This document shows, piece by piece, positions 35,154 through 47,000 of a stretch of 64,000 nucleotides of DNA. The DNA lies in contig NC_135242.1 of assembly GCF_947623445.1 (NCBI RefSeq), positions 15,686,001 to 15,750,000 on the forward strand. The letters are read 5' to 3'. Below the pieces are notes generated by a model. It worked only from the letters and a program-made list of their open reading frames with translations, made no database searches and was not told where the DNA came from. The position numbers and the translations under genes were made by a program. The number at the start of each line of letters is the position of its first letter. The stretch's first letter is position 1. Source of the DNA: Clavelina lepadiformis. Its lineage: Eukaryota; Chordata; Ascidiacea; Aplousobranchia; Clavelinidae.

Positions 35154-37161
35154 ATGGCTTGTTCGTCATCTGACGACGAAGTTTCCTGCTGCAATGAAAG
35201 CAAGGTAATAAAGGAATGCTGTGCTAAGAAATTTTGAAATTGCTAATAACCACAAAACTGCATATTTGTTCTCATTGAAAATATTTAATTCCAAGTTTTT
35301 ATTCATATTAGTATTTATGCATTTCAGCACACAAAATGGACATATTTCGGTCCACGATTGGTGCCTTTTTTGAAAACAGCATGTATTTATCTGGTTTTAG
35401 TCCCTGAAATCAACCCCCCAACAATTGTTGTAGCTGTGCTGAAATGCTTGCCGACATTGACTCTTTGCATTTTTGTTTTATGGTAAGTTACACTTCTACT
35501 TGGTCTAAAAAATGCCTCATATTTTGGTATAAAACAGTTATATATATACTGTAATTTAATATTTTAAGGAAGCTCCCATTGTATTTCACTATTAGACTTA
35601 ACTTTTTCAGTTAGATAGGGTGGTGTAGAAGAAAGGCCATGCAAATACTGGTAGTTGAGTTTCATTAATATCGGTTGAATTAAATGTCTTTATCTTGAAA
35701 TGATTTTACTTTAGAAAGTGTTAAATTGAACGTAATACATTATAATTTCGAAATAAAAATTCTATTTATGTGTCAAAAAACACTTTGAAGGAACAGTTTT
35801 TGCTTGTAAAATAGATTCTGCATTATTAAAAGACATGTGAATATGTTTTTTAAAACCAATGTTGTTGCATGTGGAAGGTATGATGGTTTCAGCTTCACCT
35901 CAAAAAACCAATATTCAAGATGTGTGCTAGCCGGGTTACTTCTTTCGATGCTTGGTGATTTCTGCTTAGTTTGGGCAGATGAAGGGTATTTCTTGCATGG
36001 TTAGTATTGAAACTGAATTTATAGTACTTTATTGTTATAAGTAGCACACCTGCACACGAATGCAGTTTTAGTGTGCCTTGATAGTTTGGAAACACTGAGT
36101 CAGGAAGAAATCGATATTATTTACTCAACATTTTCTAATTGGTTGTTTTCAATTCTGATATGATTATTTTTTTATTTGTTTAAGCCAACCAAACCCACTT
36201 TGTGCTATACACAAATAGGTATGCCCATAATTAGAATAAAGTACTTTGGATTGGTGTTCTCAACTTCTCATACCATAACGTGTTCATTTATTCTACAATT
36301 ATTGTAAATATCGATGAGTATATGTTATTTTGTGTGTATTTCTAACAAATGGTCTTGTGTTGTACCTTCAGGAGCTGCTTCCTTTGCTGTTGCCCACGTC
36401 ATGTACATATGCGCGTTTGGCTTGAAACCTTTGCGCCCATCATTATATGTCAAAATGCTACCACTTATGGCAGTAGTGTATTGGTATATTTACAACGGCT
36501 TGACAGATACTGGACTTAAAGTCGCCGTACTTTGTTACATCATGATTATTTTATTTATGAATTGGAGAGCATTGGCAAAAATAAAGTAAGTCTGTCAACT
36601 TTATGAACATATTATATATCCCCAGTTGTCAAAAGACTAATGATACTGTAATTTCGTAAATATAACTACATTAAGATGGAGCAATAAATTGTTCCCTTTA
36701 ATGCAATTCTTCAGTCAAAGTTGCCCAAAAATCTTCCTTGACCAGAAATGTAAGCCCATTGATAGACACTTGTCTGCTGTTGCAGATGCTTAGATGACGT
36801 CCGTGCAGGAGTAAATGGGAGCAGCCACAAGAAATGGACCGAACTCGTTGCTTGTCTTGGAGCGATATCTTTTTGTATTTCAGACACATGCTTGGCGATC
36901 AATCGATTTCACTCAGATGTTCCTCATCAGCGTTGGATCGTCATGACCACTTACTATCTTGCTCAGTTAGGAATAGCTCTTAGTGTTGTCAAAAATCGTC
37001 ATATCAAACGTAGACGGCTCCTCCGCAAACGCCAAGAGTGGCAGTCTTTGTTGCAGCAAGAAAGCAGTGGTTCGGATACTGATATAACTCCCAAAGATAA
37101 AGCCATGGAGCAGGATAATGGTTATCTTGCACAAGTTTCACCTAAAGCAAAATGCGAATAA
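35154..37161 (+). CDS. TMEM86: TMEM86-type lysoplasmalogenase (YhhN family), five coding exons
   Basis: Membrane enzyme that hydrolyses the vinyl-ether bond of lysoplasmalogens, releasing an aldehyde and a glycerophospho-base (family knowledge). Exons 35154-35204, 35328-35482, 35893-35999, 36372-36585, 36786-37161 (stop TAA 37159), 300 residues in phase. Multiple hydrophobic segments: TACIYLVLVPEI, VLKCLPTLTLCIFVL, CVLAGLLLSMLGDFCLVWAD (contains the family's GD motif), HVMYICAFGLKPLRP, LMAVVYWYIY, VLCYIMIILFMNWRAL, ACLGAISFCISDTCLAINRF (family SD motif) and WIVMTTYYLAQLGIAL. The C-terminus is basic (KRRRLLRKRQ), then acidic/Ser-rich, longer than vertebrate TMEM86B. I cannot decide between TMEM86A and B; it may predate their split. 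The start Met gives a cytosolic Cys/acidic N-terminus (MACSSSDDEVSCC). Confidence 0.88.
35617..35655 (+). repeat. Possible small fragment of the dispersed repeat
   Basis: Contains 'gaaaggccatgcaaatactgg', close to the core at about 30930-30950 of the inverted-repeat arm. It is too short to be certain. Lies in TMEM86 intron 2. Confidence 0.35.
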
Positions 37162-37476
37162 ACACTTTGCCTGTTTTGTGTGACTAATTTTTTTTTTTGA
37201 ATTTTGTAGTTTACTTTGAGTAATTCAATGTCCACAATACTTGTTGTCTTCAACGCAGTTAAATCCTTCTTTGAATAGCCTTTTGTAATTCCTTTTGAAG
37301 TTTTTCACGCAGAGATGGTGTGCCCCTTAAAGTTAAAGCGGTAAAAAACATTCCAATGAATTGATTTAATGGTTGATTAAAAGCATGTGTAAATGTATTT
37401 GGGTTTCTGGGAAATGCTATTAGAATTACTTAATGGTAACTTAAATTTCTGGATAGAATTGTTACCTTATTGCACA

Positions 37477-37482
37477 ATAAAA
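37477..37482 (+). promoter_or_regulatory. Polyadenylation signal of TMEM86
   Basis: AATAAA about 315 bases after the stop codon. Confidence 0.6.
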
Positions 37483-38369
37483 ACTTGTATTTTAACCAAA
37501 GCGAACTGAATATTGCGTGTTGTTGATATATTGCGCAACAAAGATTCTTGCCCGATATATGAAGTGTTTCAGTTTCACTGTTGTATAAATTACCTTGCGA
37601 GCTTCAAATTCGCGTCATTCATAATTAGTGTGTGTATACGGTTTCTCGTTTCCTTATCATTAACTTTTCTTAGCAAAAGACGTCGTACTGTATACCTCTT
37701 AGTTTTATTGTTATTAACATCTGCCCATAAAAGGACCGAGCTAAATGTGTAATACTATTATTTAGCCATCCTGCCGTGATAGTTTTGAACGTTGTTCTAT
37801 AATCTTCAATTTGTGTTTTTTTCTGCATTGTTTGCATTGCACACTTAACACAGTCAATTTGGTGTTGGTGTAGTCAATTTAGTTTTTATGACAAGTTTTA
37901 TTCGAAATCAATCTTAGCCATGTTAAATAAACTGACCGAAATGGAATCAAATGTCTTGTACCACGAGAGCTGAAATGAGAGCTTTGAAACTAAACATTCG
38001 GCAGAAAGCCAGACCATTTTGCATTTGCTGATTAGCAGTGCGCGAAAATATTGCTATCGAACGCATCTCTTCCATTTTTACAGTTCAAAAATTTAGGAAG
38101 TTAGCAGTTAGTACAGCACTACTCACTACGGTGGCTAAACGTTGAAACAATTGTACAATACAGTTTAGGTTGACTGTTAATTACTGGTTATATGTTGCTA
38201 TATTGTTATAGTGTATTTCAACGCCAGTTTTTAATTATATCTAAGTGTTACATGTTAAAACGCGTTCAAGCCGATGATTTTTATAACACCATTTAAATTG
38301 GAGCGTGATTTTATTTCACCGTAAGGAATAGGCCGCTCGTAGCTAAAGCTAGATGGTTTAGTAACTTTA

Positions 38370-38530
38370 GTGAGAAGAATAGGTATCCGAGGAGTCAATT
38401 TTAACTGTTTAGGTTTAGATGGATTTAGATTCGAAGGTAGATTTAGGTTAATGTTAAACAATTTAAGTTGGGTTAATAAGAAACTTGAAAGAAATTTCTT
38501 TCGGGGAAAGGTGGGGTAGTGACAGACTGA
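38370..38530 (+). repeat. Dispersed repeat family copy
   Basis: Shares 'gatttaggttaatgttaaac', 'aatttaagttgggttaataa', 'gaaact' and a terminal 'tagtgacag' with the other copies. It is more diverged than the 31 kb arms. Confidence 0.55.
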
Positions 38531-39764
38531 CAGCCTATAAGTTAAACGATTTGTTAAATCAATTTCAAGTCTATACAAAATTAAGCCTGTTCAGTGTTCA
38601 TTGAACCACGTAAAAAGCATAACCGAGGCCAACGATGTTTGTTTTGCAATTATCAAAACCCATTCATTTGCTTGGTTGTTTAATTTTAAACAGGTTTCGC
38701 CCTTGCGTTTTCGTTAAGAGAAGTAGACAAGCCCGAAATTTTGAAATTGTTCAAGGTTAGATATTCAAGGTTCAAGGTTAGCCTAGCTGTAACCAGAAAA
38801 TCTATAAATGCTGATCACCTATAAGAGGTGTTCTCCGGACCAACTGAATTCCACCCTATCCTGGATATTAAAAATGCACACGGATTTCTTGCCTTTTTTA
38901 GTTTTTTAGAAGTCTTTGTTATTGAACGGCTAGAAAGAAATGATCATTCGAACAGACAGAGCTACGAATGACGGCAAATCTGTGAGCGTGTATAAGTATG
39001 TGTGTGATTTCTTTAAGTACAGAACCCAGGGTAATATAATCTGAAAGTAATATAGGTAATATAATCTGAAAGTACAAACATGGCCAATAAATCAATCATT
39101 CAATCATTTTATTTTTTGTCAAAAGCGCGGTGCGGTGGAGACAAAAATCCAAGCTAGTTGTTACTAACACGCGCTAATGAACAGGAAAAAGTGACAAAGC
39201 TGAAAAGGCTTAAAACGCTCTCAAGAGAAATAACGTTAATATTTGCTGGTAACAACTAGCACGGCGACTAAACCTATAAGTTAAATCCATATAACATACG
39301 TTTAAAAAGTAAAAATTTGGCAGACGAGCAGGTGATTATTAAAGCAACTGATGACTGAAAATTGCTTCAATGCTGTTCGTCAGTGGATGGAAAACGAAAC
39401 ACATCGTAAAAGAAACCCCATCCCGGGCAAGAGTCCGGTTTCTGGTGGCCACAGCACTAAGGGAAGGGAGTTATTGATTAGCCAGAGTTTATACAGCAAG
39501 ATTGCACACCAATGATAATCTTTGGAAGATGTGATGACAATACTGCTCGTTGCAAGATGGAATCTTCTCTGGTACATCGACAGTTCTGTACGGAAAAATA
39601 TTCCAGTGCTGTCCAATAGATGGTAGTGCTGAAAGGAAACCTCTCTTGATTCGAAGCCACATTAAGGAAATGATCACTACCTTGTGGATCTGCACACAGT
39701 AACAATAATAAACGGCAATACTGGTGTAGCTAGCATTACAGTAGCCTAACTGGATTAAAAAGTA

Positions 39765-40215
39765 GATTTAGGTTAGGTTTAAGTTATAATATATGTTATA
39801 ACCAGGCCAGTGTACAGGGGGGAGTAGACGTGCAAATTGGCCCAGGCCTACGTCTTTTAATGCGGCCTTTTATTGGCAGATCACATTCATCCTCATTCCA
39901 CACGAGTCGATAAAGGAAGCATGCAGTAATAATACAAAACTTAAAAAGACTAGAAAAAATACGACATTTTGTGCGTTTATCGATTATATTATATTCCTAC
40001 AGCATCACAGCTAAGCACTGTTAATTTAGTAACTGGTCGTTTATGTATCCGCAATTTAGAATTACAGGAATTTGGAACCCAAATTTTCCTAAATTACCTT
40101 CTGACCTGGTCCCATATTGCGCTCTAAACGGCCCTGGTTATAACTTACATCTAAGTTAGTTTGACGAAAAACTGCCAGAAAAAGTCACGAACGTAAATTT
40201 TTTGATTAAAGTTGT
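39765..40215 (+). repeat. Dispersed repeat copy split by a hAT-like insertion
   Basis: Outside the insertion at 39803-40136, the flanks join to 'ggttaggtttaagttataat..gttataac' followed by 'ttacatctaagttag', matching the uninterrupted copy around 31005-31060. Confidence 0.7.
39803..40136 (+). mobile_element. Nonautonomous hAT-like element with perfect 8-bp target duplication
   Basis: 334 bp with ends CAGGCC and GGCCCTG; target duplication GTTATAAC is exact at 39795-39802 and 40137-40144. The target is a copy of the dispersed repeat, and other copies supply the unoccupied site, which fixes the borders. Confidence 0.85.
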
Positions 40216-41089
40216 TTTGAGCTATTGTAAAAACACGATCATGAGCAAGTGCAGCACACAATCACCGGCAAGATGATGTTCCAAAAAAACAATTATTTTT
40301 ATATATCAAAACTAGATATATGACAATATTGATGTTAATTTCGTTGTGCATGGATTTTATACAAAATAGCCTATCCTATTATCCGTATGTAGTTGTTAGG
40401 GAAAGTGCTTGTTTCCTTTATGCTGTTAGAATATTCTATGCAGGACAGTAATTTCGCCTCTCTTACAATTGTGTTTTATTTGTGTTGTGTTACGGATTTT
40501 AAATAAACGTCAAGCTGTGCACTTCATATACAGTAATTTAGAGGACTAAATATATGAAAATAACCTAAAACTACAATAAATCAATGAATAAATTGTGATT
40601 TAAACTTTTTTGCACCTTTTCTTAACTAGGCCTATGTTCTTGCTGAATAGGTTTTTAAAAATTTTCTTGCAACCAAAGTTGACTCTATGACTTTACTTGA
40701 TATAATTGACCAATTGACCAATTGACCAACAGTTATTTTATGAATAGCTTCAGCTTCAATGTTGCAACGCTCCTATATGGTTATATAACCTTGCTGTCCT
40801 GGCTGGGCAGATAAAATTGTTGAGGGCCAAGTTTTAGCATGTTTTTATGTCTGATTGGAGACTATCGCTTCTTAGTAACAAGGGTTGCTAGAGGAGCTAA
40901 CCCAGAGTGGCAAGTTTGATTTAGCGGAATAAATACCGTTACTAGTATGAAAACTTAGGAAAGAACTGTCAGAATAACGTTAATTTGAATTTTATTTAAG
41001 CCCACACTTCAACTTGTTTAAATTTATTTTAAAATAGCTTTAGTTTTTTATTTATTTTCTGAAAGTAATGTGGTAATGAGCCTCAAACA

Positions 41090-44000
41090 ATGGCGCTTGA
41101 TGATCCAAGAATTGAATGGATGCGAGAAAGAGTTTGCTTGGGGCTAAACGTTAAAAATTACGAGGTAACAGTACAATCCATGGGTTTTAGTATACAAGTG
41201 CACAACCAGATGACTCCACAACTTAAGTAGCTGGGGTCTAGTATACAAAGGCATCCTGTGGTTGTGCATTGAATTATACTAGCTTAGACCCCAATCCACA
41301 ATTAAGAACTACTAAAATTACCATAATATAGGGCAACTTTAATAAGCCTATCATCTATTCTATACAGATAACAGCAAAAAACTAAAATGGCAGGATATTG
41401 CCAATCGGTATAGGCCTACATTTGCTTAGAATTTTCTTAAACTTGGATGCATGGTAGCAACCTTTAAACCTTATTAATTTTTATTGAAAATTTGCATTTA
41501 AGCTTATGTATGGGGGTATCACAATAATCTTTACAGGGGGCAGCAATGTTCAAAAAAACATTTTTTGGACCACTACCACCCTAGCCTATATTTGGTATGG
41601 TAACTTTGATGGGTTAGAGCTTACTCTTACATATTGTTTCACATTCTTTTCTGGTGGACGTAGGCCTATGACATTTAAACACTATATGCGTCAGATTGTT
41701 TACACTACATTTAAAATTTATCAGACATTTTGTAGTGTAGGTTAATTTAAAATGCACCTTCTAAGAGTTAAAGAAAGTGATAGAAATAAAAAGGCAATAA
41801 AAGTTGCCACAATGTAGCGTCAATTGATCTGCGACATAATATGTTACAATGATAAACAGATGATATAATTGTTTTGCTTTCATTTGTTATGTACACTAAC
41901 CTTTAAGTTAGAAGGTTTACTAAGTTGCCTTATTTCATGGCAATACAGGGCAAAATTTTAGCTTTACAATCTGGTGCACTTCTACCTTGTGTGTGCATGA
42001 TAGACTTTTACACAGTAGCTGATATGATGGTTTGTTAGTTTCTGCATTTACAACGTTTAAGGAAGGATATGAACAATTGGCAATGAAAAATTACTTTTCC
42101 TATTATCTCACACTTCGCACTTTTACATTTGTCTGTTTTACTGACAACTTTGTACGGTCTGAATTGCTTTAATCACTTAAATGTAAGCCTAACCTAAAAC
42201 CTATTATATATCAATCACAATTCTACACTAATTTAACAGTTTAGTCAGCCTAAAGCTTAATCTAACAATTATTAACAGAATTTAAGTATAGCATATAAAC
42301 CTTTTCTTCCAATCCACCTGCTTATTTCAAAAAATGTAATAAAGAAATAGTCTCTGTGATTCTTAACTGTTTATACAAGTGTTTAAGCATTTAAATAGCT
42401 TATATTTTTTAATATCCCAGGTGTTTGGAGAACTACTGTCGCGTAATGATGGTGACAATGAACTTCAAATACTTCACTTTTTCAATGATTCTTTGGAAGA
42501 AGATGGAACATCAGTGTTATTATTCTATGCCTGCACAGTTGAAGAAGAAGAGGAAGTGGAAGTTGAATGTGGTTCGTACTTGGTGTCCTAGGACAAAGCA
42601 GCTTAAACAAACAGTCTTTTCAATAAAGTCCATTTTTATTTGAATAGATAAAAAATAAAAAATAAAGAGTCTATTTAGAACCAGATATTCCTGACATAAC
42701 TTCTGATGCTGGTTCAAGTTCTAGTGACAAACCACCTGCTCCAATATCAGCTAATGAAGGTGAAGATGAAAGTTCACCTGCAGCACCTGCTGCTGAAGGT
42801 ATTGTCCTCAACATTATTATCAATAGCCATGTTCATTCTGCTGAAGGACAATAATTTTCTCCATTTTTACTAAAAGTCTTTGTCTTAACATCATTTTTTC
42901 CAGTGATTGTCAATGAGTTTTTATTCATCCCTCTATAAAAAATTTTATTTTTCCTGCTTTGTTTTTGTTGCTAAGAGGTTTGTAGATGTGAGTGGATTAT
43001 TTTTTATCAATGTATTGTCCATATCAGTGGTTTTCAGAGCTAATTCAGTGAACAAATAGCAAGGGTTCCATTCAAAGATAGTTATAGAAAATATTATTAA
43101 AATATATGCTTGATAAAACTCACTACAGTCTAGGCTTGTTGCTTTACAACAGGTTATGGTGACAATGTGGATCATTAACGTAATGTCACTCAATCATCTT
43201 ATAAAAATTCTGTTTACTGTATAATAGGCAGTGTTTTATTGTGCGTTTACTTTTTAGACTGATTGAAACTTGTTGCCCAATTGGTACAATCTATCATAGG
43301 CCTTGTTTTTTTTTTTACTTGCTAACCTTATCTCTAATATACATGAACAATGATTTCCTTTTTTATTGTACTTTTTTTACATTCCATTACAAAACTTTAG
43401 CCAGCCAAATTTGAATGAACGAGTTTCTTTAGCTATAAAATTTATCATCAAGCTTATATTTTATGTATCATTTCACCTGTGCATTGCTATGTTTAGCTGT
43501 GCACGTTTTTTGCTTATAAGGTGTTTGTAAACATGTGCTCTTAGCCTAAGGCATACGTGTCAAACTCCCGGCCCGCGGGCCACATCCGGCCCGCTTCACA
43601 TTAAAACTTGGCCCGCAATGCTATTTTATACATAGAACTATTTCTGGCCCGCGATATCATTGTATAGTAAAACTTACTTTTTTCAAGCAAGAAACAAGAT
43701 TATAACAAGTCGTAAAATACAGCAGCACAGCAGTTGCCCCACAATACGACAGCATAAATCGATTTATTCTAACGCTTGTAATCTGGGCTGCTTTTTTCTT
43801 TATTGTTTGTTAATTCTTTAATGCTTTTGCAAAGAAAAAAATGAAACATACCGATGTAAGAGAAGAATAATCAAAAATAGCCCAGTCAAAAACATCAAAT
43901 ATTTGGTGTTGTTTCGCTGCCTGTTCCAACTCATGTTTCTTGTCACGAAATGTTCAATCAAGGTTTATCCTTGACCGGCCTGCGGCGTTAAATAAGTTTT

Positions 44001-47000
44001 GAGTTTTGGCCCCTGGTGCGATTGAGTTTGACACCCCTGGCCTAAGGGATACTGTGGCACCAATGCCACACAAATATTCACATCCAGATTTATATGTTCA
44101 AAATTTGTGTTCATTTTCTTGGAACATCTTACTTTCATGAATAGTATGCTTTTGTTTTCTCAGACGCAACCGTCATCAAAAATGCTTTACTTAGGTCAAT
44201 GTCAAAATGCTCTTGCAATGTTTAGATTTTGTTTAGAGTTAGATAGAACTTATTGCGTTGTGCCTTGTGTTATATGGAAAAGACTCACAGGCACAGGATT
44301 TTAAAGAGTTCAACAACTTATCATTACAGGGTGTCAATATCTTAGTTTTCAAATTAAGTTAGAGCCTCATGACCACAATTACATTTGTAGTATAACTCTT
44401 TGACTTTAACTTTCAAACTTAAACCTAGTGAAATAATAATCATTGTTATGCTTTCATTTGATGTTGTGAATATTTAAACTATCGTTTTTTTGCGTTCAGT
44501 ATTCTAATATAATTTCCATAAATCATTTTACAGAACCATTGCCTGCTGAGGGCAATGAGGAAGCGGCTGCTGGTAATGTTGCTGCAGATGAAGAAGATCC
44601 TGCTCAAGTTCAACCAGAAGTTCACACCGTGAGTTTTATGTCAACAATGGAAAAATTTTAATTCCACTTTCTTACTCATATGAGTTTTGTTTTTGAATAA
44701 TACGGTTGTCGTAGTTGCATGAACAATTGCCAAAATTTTTCTTCATTTTTCTTTATATATACAGTCAGTTATATAGTCAGTTTCTTTATATATACAGTTT
44801 ATATATATATATATATTATATATATATATATATAATCAGTCAAATTATTTTTTGTAACATAGAAGATTACAATGTTTTAGAAAATTATTATCCAAACTGT
44901 CCAACGACAGCTTCTTTTTGTTTGCCAAGATCATTTACCAGAAGAGCAACTTGATCAGGTATGTAATAATTCAAAAATTTCTTTCCAGAGCCAATTATCA
45001 ACAAGATCACTGCATACATACTGGCAAAGCGTTGTTGAATATTTTAAATTATTGATAGAATGCATGTATTGTTGCATGTGAACATGGCTATTACCAAAAA
45101 TTGTTCATTTAGCAACCTTGACAGTGTAAATTTGTTTTTATTAAAGCAATGTGTCTATTTCTTGCGAAATTTAAGTGGAGTTATACCAGTTCCTAATGAT
45201 ATTGAAGAAGCTAACAGCACACTTTCACTTTATGTTGAAACTGGTATTCTTAACAGCACTTCCTTGGTCATGTTGGAACAACTAATTACCCAGGTATTTT
45301 TTTGCAAATGTGTAAAATACACTTTTTTAAATTGTCATTTGAGCTTTTTTCCATTTTATCATAAGCTTAATGGCAAAAGCAAAAGTAGAAACGATTTCTA
45401 AATTGAAATTTGGATTAGGCTAATAAATATTCTTATTTGATTTTGTCTTACAAATAAAAAGTTTACTCAACCCACTGTTTCTAATCAAGGTGTTCATGCC
45501 TCTTTTATCCTTTGGTCAACATAAAAGTGGTGAAATCCCAACTTCTGTCATGGCAACTCCTCAACTTGATCGAACACCAACTCCTTCACCAGGCACACCA
45601 CGGTAATTGAGACATAACTTTGTACTTGCATTGTAATGTTTAAATAGTGTTTAGATTTCTGCTTTATCTATTTGTGAAATTTTATCAACTTCTTTGTGAA
45701 ACGTTTGTTATCGCTTTTAGTGAAGATGGGCAACAGCAAGAAAGCCAAAGTAAAGTTCTTATGAGAGATGAATTTTTGATGAATTTATCCAAGTTTGTGA
45801 AGCACATCCAGAGAACTATGCAACAGCTAGAAGGTTTGCTAATTACTGTTATGCCAATAAAGAAAGCAGTAGAATCCATACTAATTGATTGCTAAATATA
45901 CAATTTTGTATTCTAACTTGGATTCCTACTTTTTTGCTAGGTGAGATTCGTTTAGACATTCCAGACATATGTTTGGATGGCGACATAATTGATTTAGCTA
46001 GAAAACCTGGCTTAATGGACGAGATTGAGATTGCTTGTGGAAACTGGCAGCAGCAGATTTCAACTGCAATTGAGCAGCAGTTAAAAATGAAGCCTCAGGT
46101 GACATATCCTTTCTGTCTGAAATAGTTATGCTCATTCTCTGCTATTCATTTATTAAAATTATGAAAGTGTATACATGTTTGCAACGTATTATTTGAAACC
46201 TTTTGCAGGGAAATGGTCCACTGGCAGAAATTGATTTCTGGAGGGAACGTAATGCTGCTCTTAGTGCTTTAAGTGAGCAGCTTAAACTGCCCACTGTCAC
46301 TAAAATGTTAGATGTCTTGGCTCAAAAACCTGACACTTCTGCTTTGGCTAACTTTAAAATGAGTCGGGATGAACTTGGAAAATATTACACAGAAGCAAAG
46401 GATAATGTGCGGTTTTTAACTACTTTGGAAAGGCATTTCAAGGTGTGAATATAGAGTTTTGTATTAGTTTTAATCGGATGTGATAGATTCCTGTATGTAG
46501 GTGTTTATTTCTATCTATTAAAAATCCTTCATCTTCTGTCTTTTGTGGTTCTTTGCTCTGGCCATAGTTTCTCATAACCTATAACGAAAATGTCCAATTG
46601 TTTTGGACATTTCGAGCTACTTTAATTGCTACCGCATGGTATATAAAACTCACTTTAACTCTTTTTGCAAGATTTGATATGTTAAACCACCAATTATTTT
46701 CTAGAACCTTACTCATGGTTCTGGGTTTAACATTGTTGTGGAGACAATACCCTCCATGATGAATGCTTTGAGAATGGTTTGGATTATTTCAAGGTTTGTT
46801 GTAATCCGATACATACAAATATTTTATTTTTCTGCTCTTATCAAAAATAGATGTTTTTTTTGTGACTCATGTTATAAATAATATAGAAGTATGTTCTACA
46901 TAAACAAGTTTTTCATTTTCTATTTTTTATAGGGTCTTATTTTACCAAAAATGAAGTTATTGATTTTTTTTCCTTTGTTTAAAAATACCTTAGTTTTTGG

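Larger units (their letters stand above)
37483..41089. other. Intergenic region between TMEM86 and DNAH10
   Basis: No gene seen. Contains dispersed-repeat copies (38370-38530 and 39765-40215, the latter split by an insertion). A ~24 bp tandem doublet (gtaatataatctgaaagta) lies near 39031-39075, and a short tail-like 'atcaatcattcaatcatt' at about 39088-39105 might mark a retrotransposon end. The immediate 5' flank is the presumed DNAH10 promoter. Confidence 0.45.
41090..45602 (+). other. DNAH10: DNAH10 exons 1-7: N-terminal extension (residues ~1-260)
   Basis: Exons 41090-41164, 42421-42571, 42679-42798, 44534-44628, 44881-44958, 45147-45293, 45490-45602. The start [15 protein letters not shown] fits the longer N-terminal form of DNAH10 that I recall. 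Exons 3-4 encode a low-complexity acidic, Ala/Pro/Ser-rich linker (for example [11 protein letters not shown]). Exon 2's donor (gttcgt at 42572) was chosen to keep phase; without splicing there the frame stops at 42589. Intron 3 carries a hAT-like element and intron 4 an AT microsatellite. Exon 7 is Thr/Pro-rich ([10 protein letters not shown]), a possible phosphorylation segment by inference only. Confidence 0.82.
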
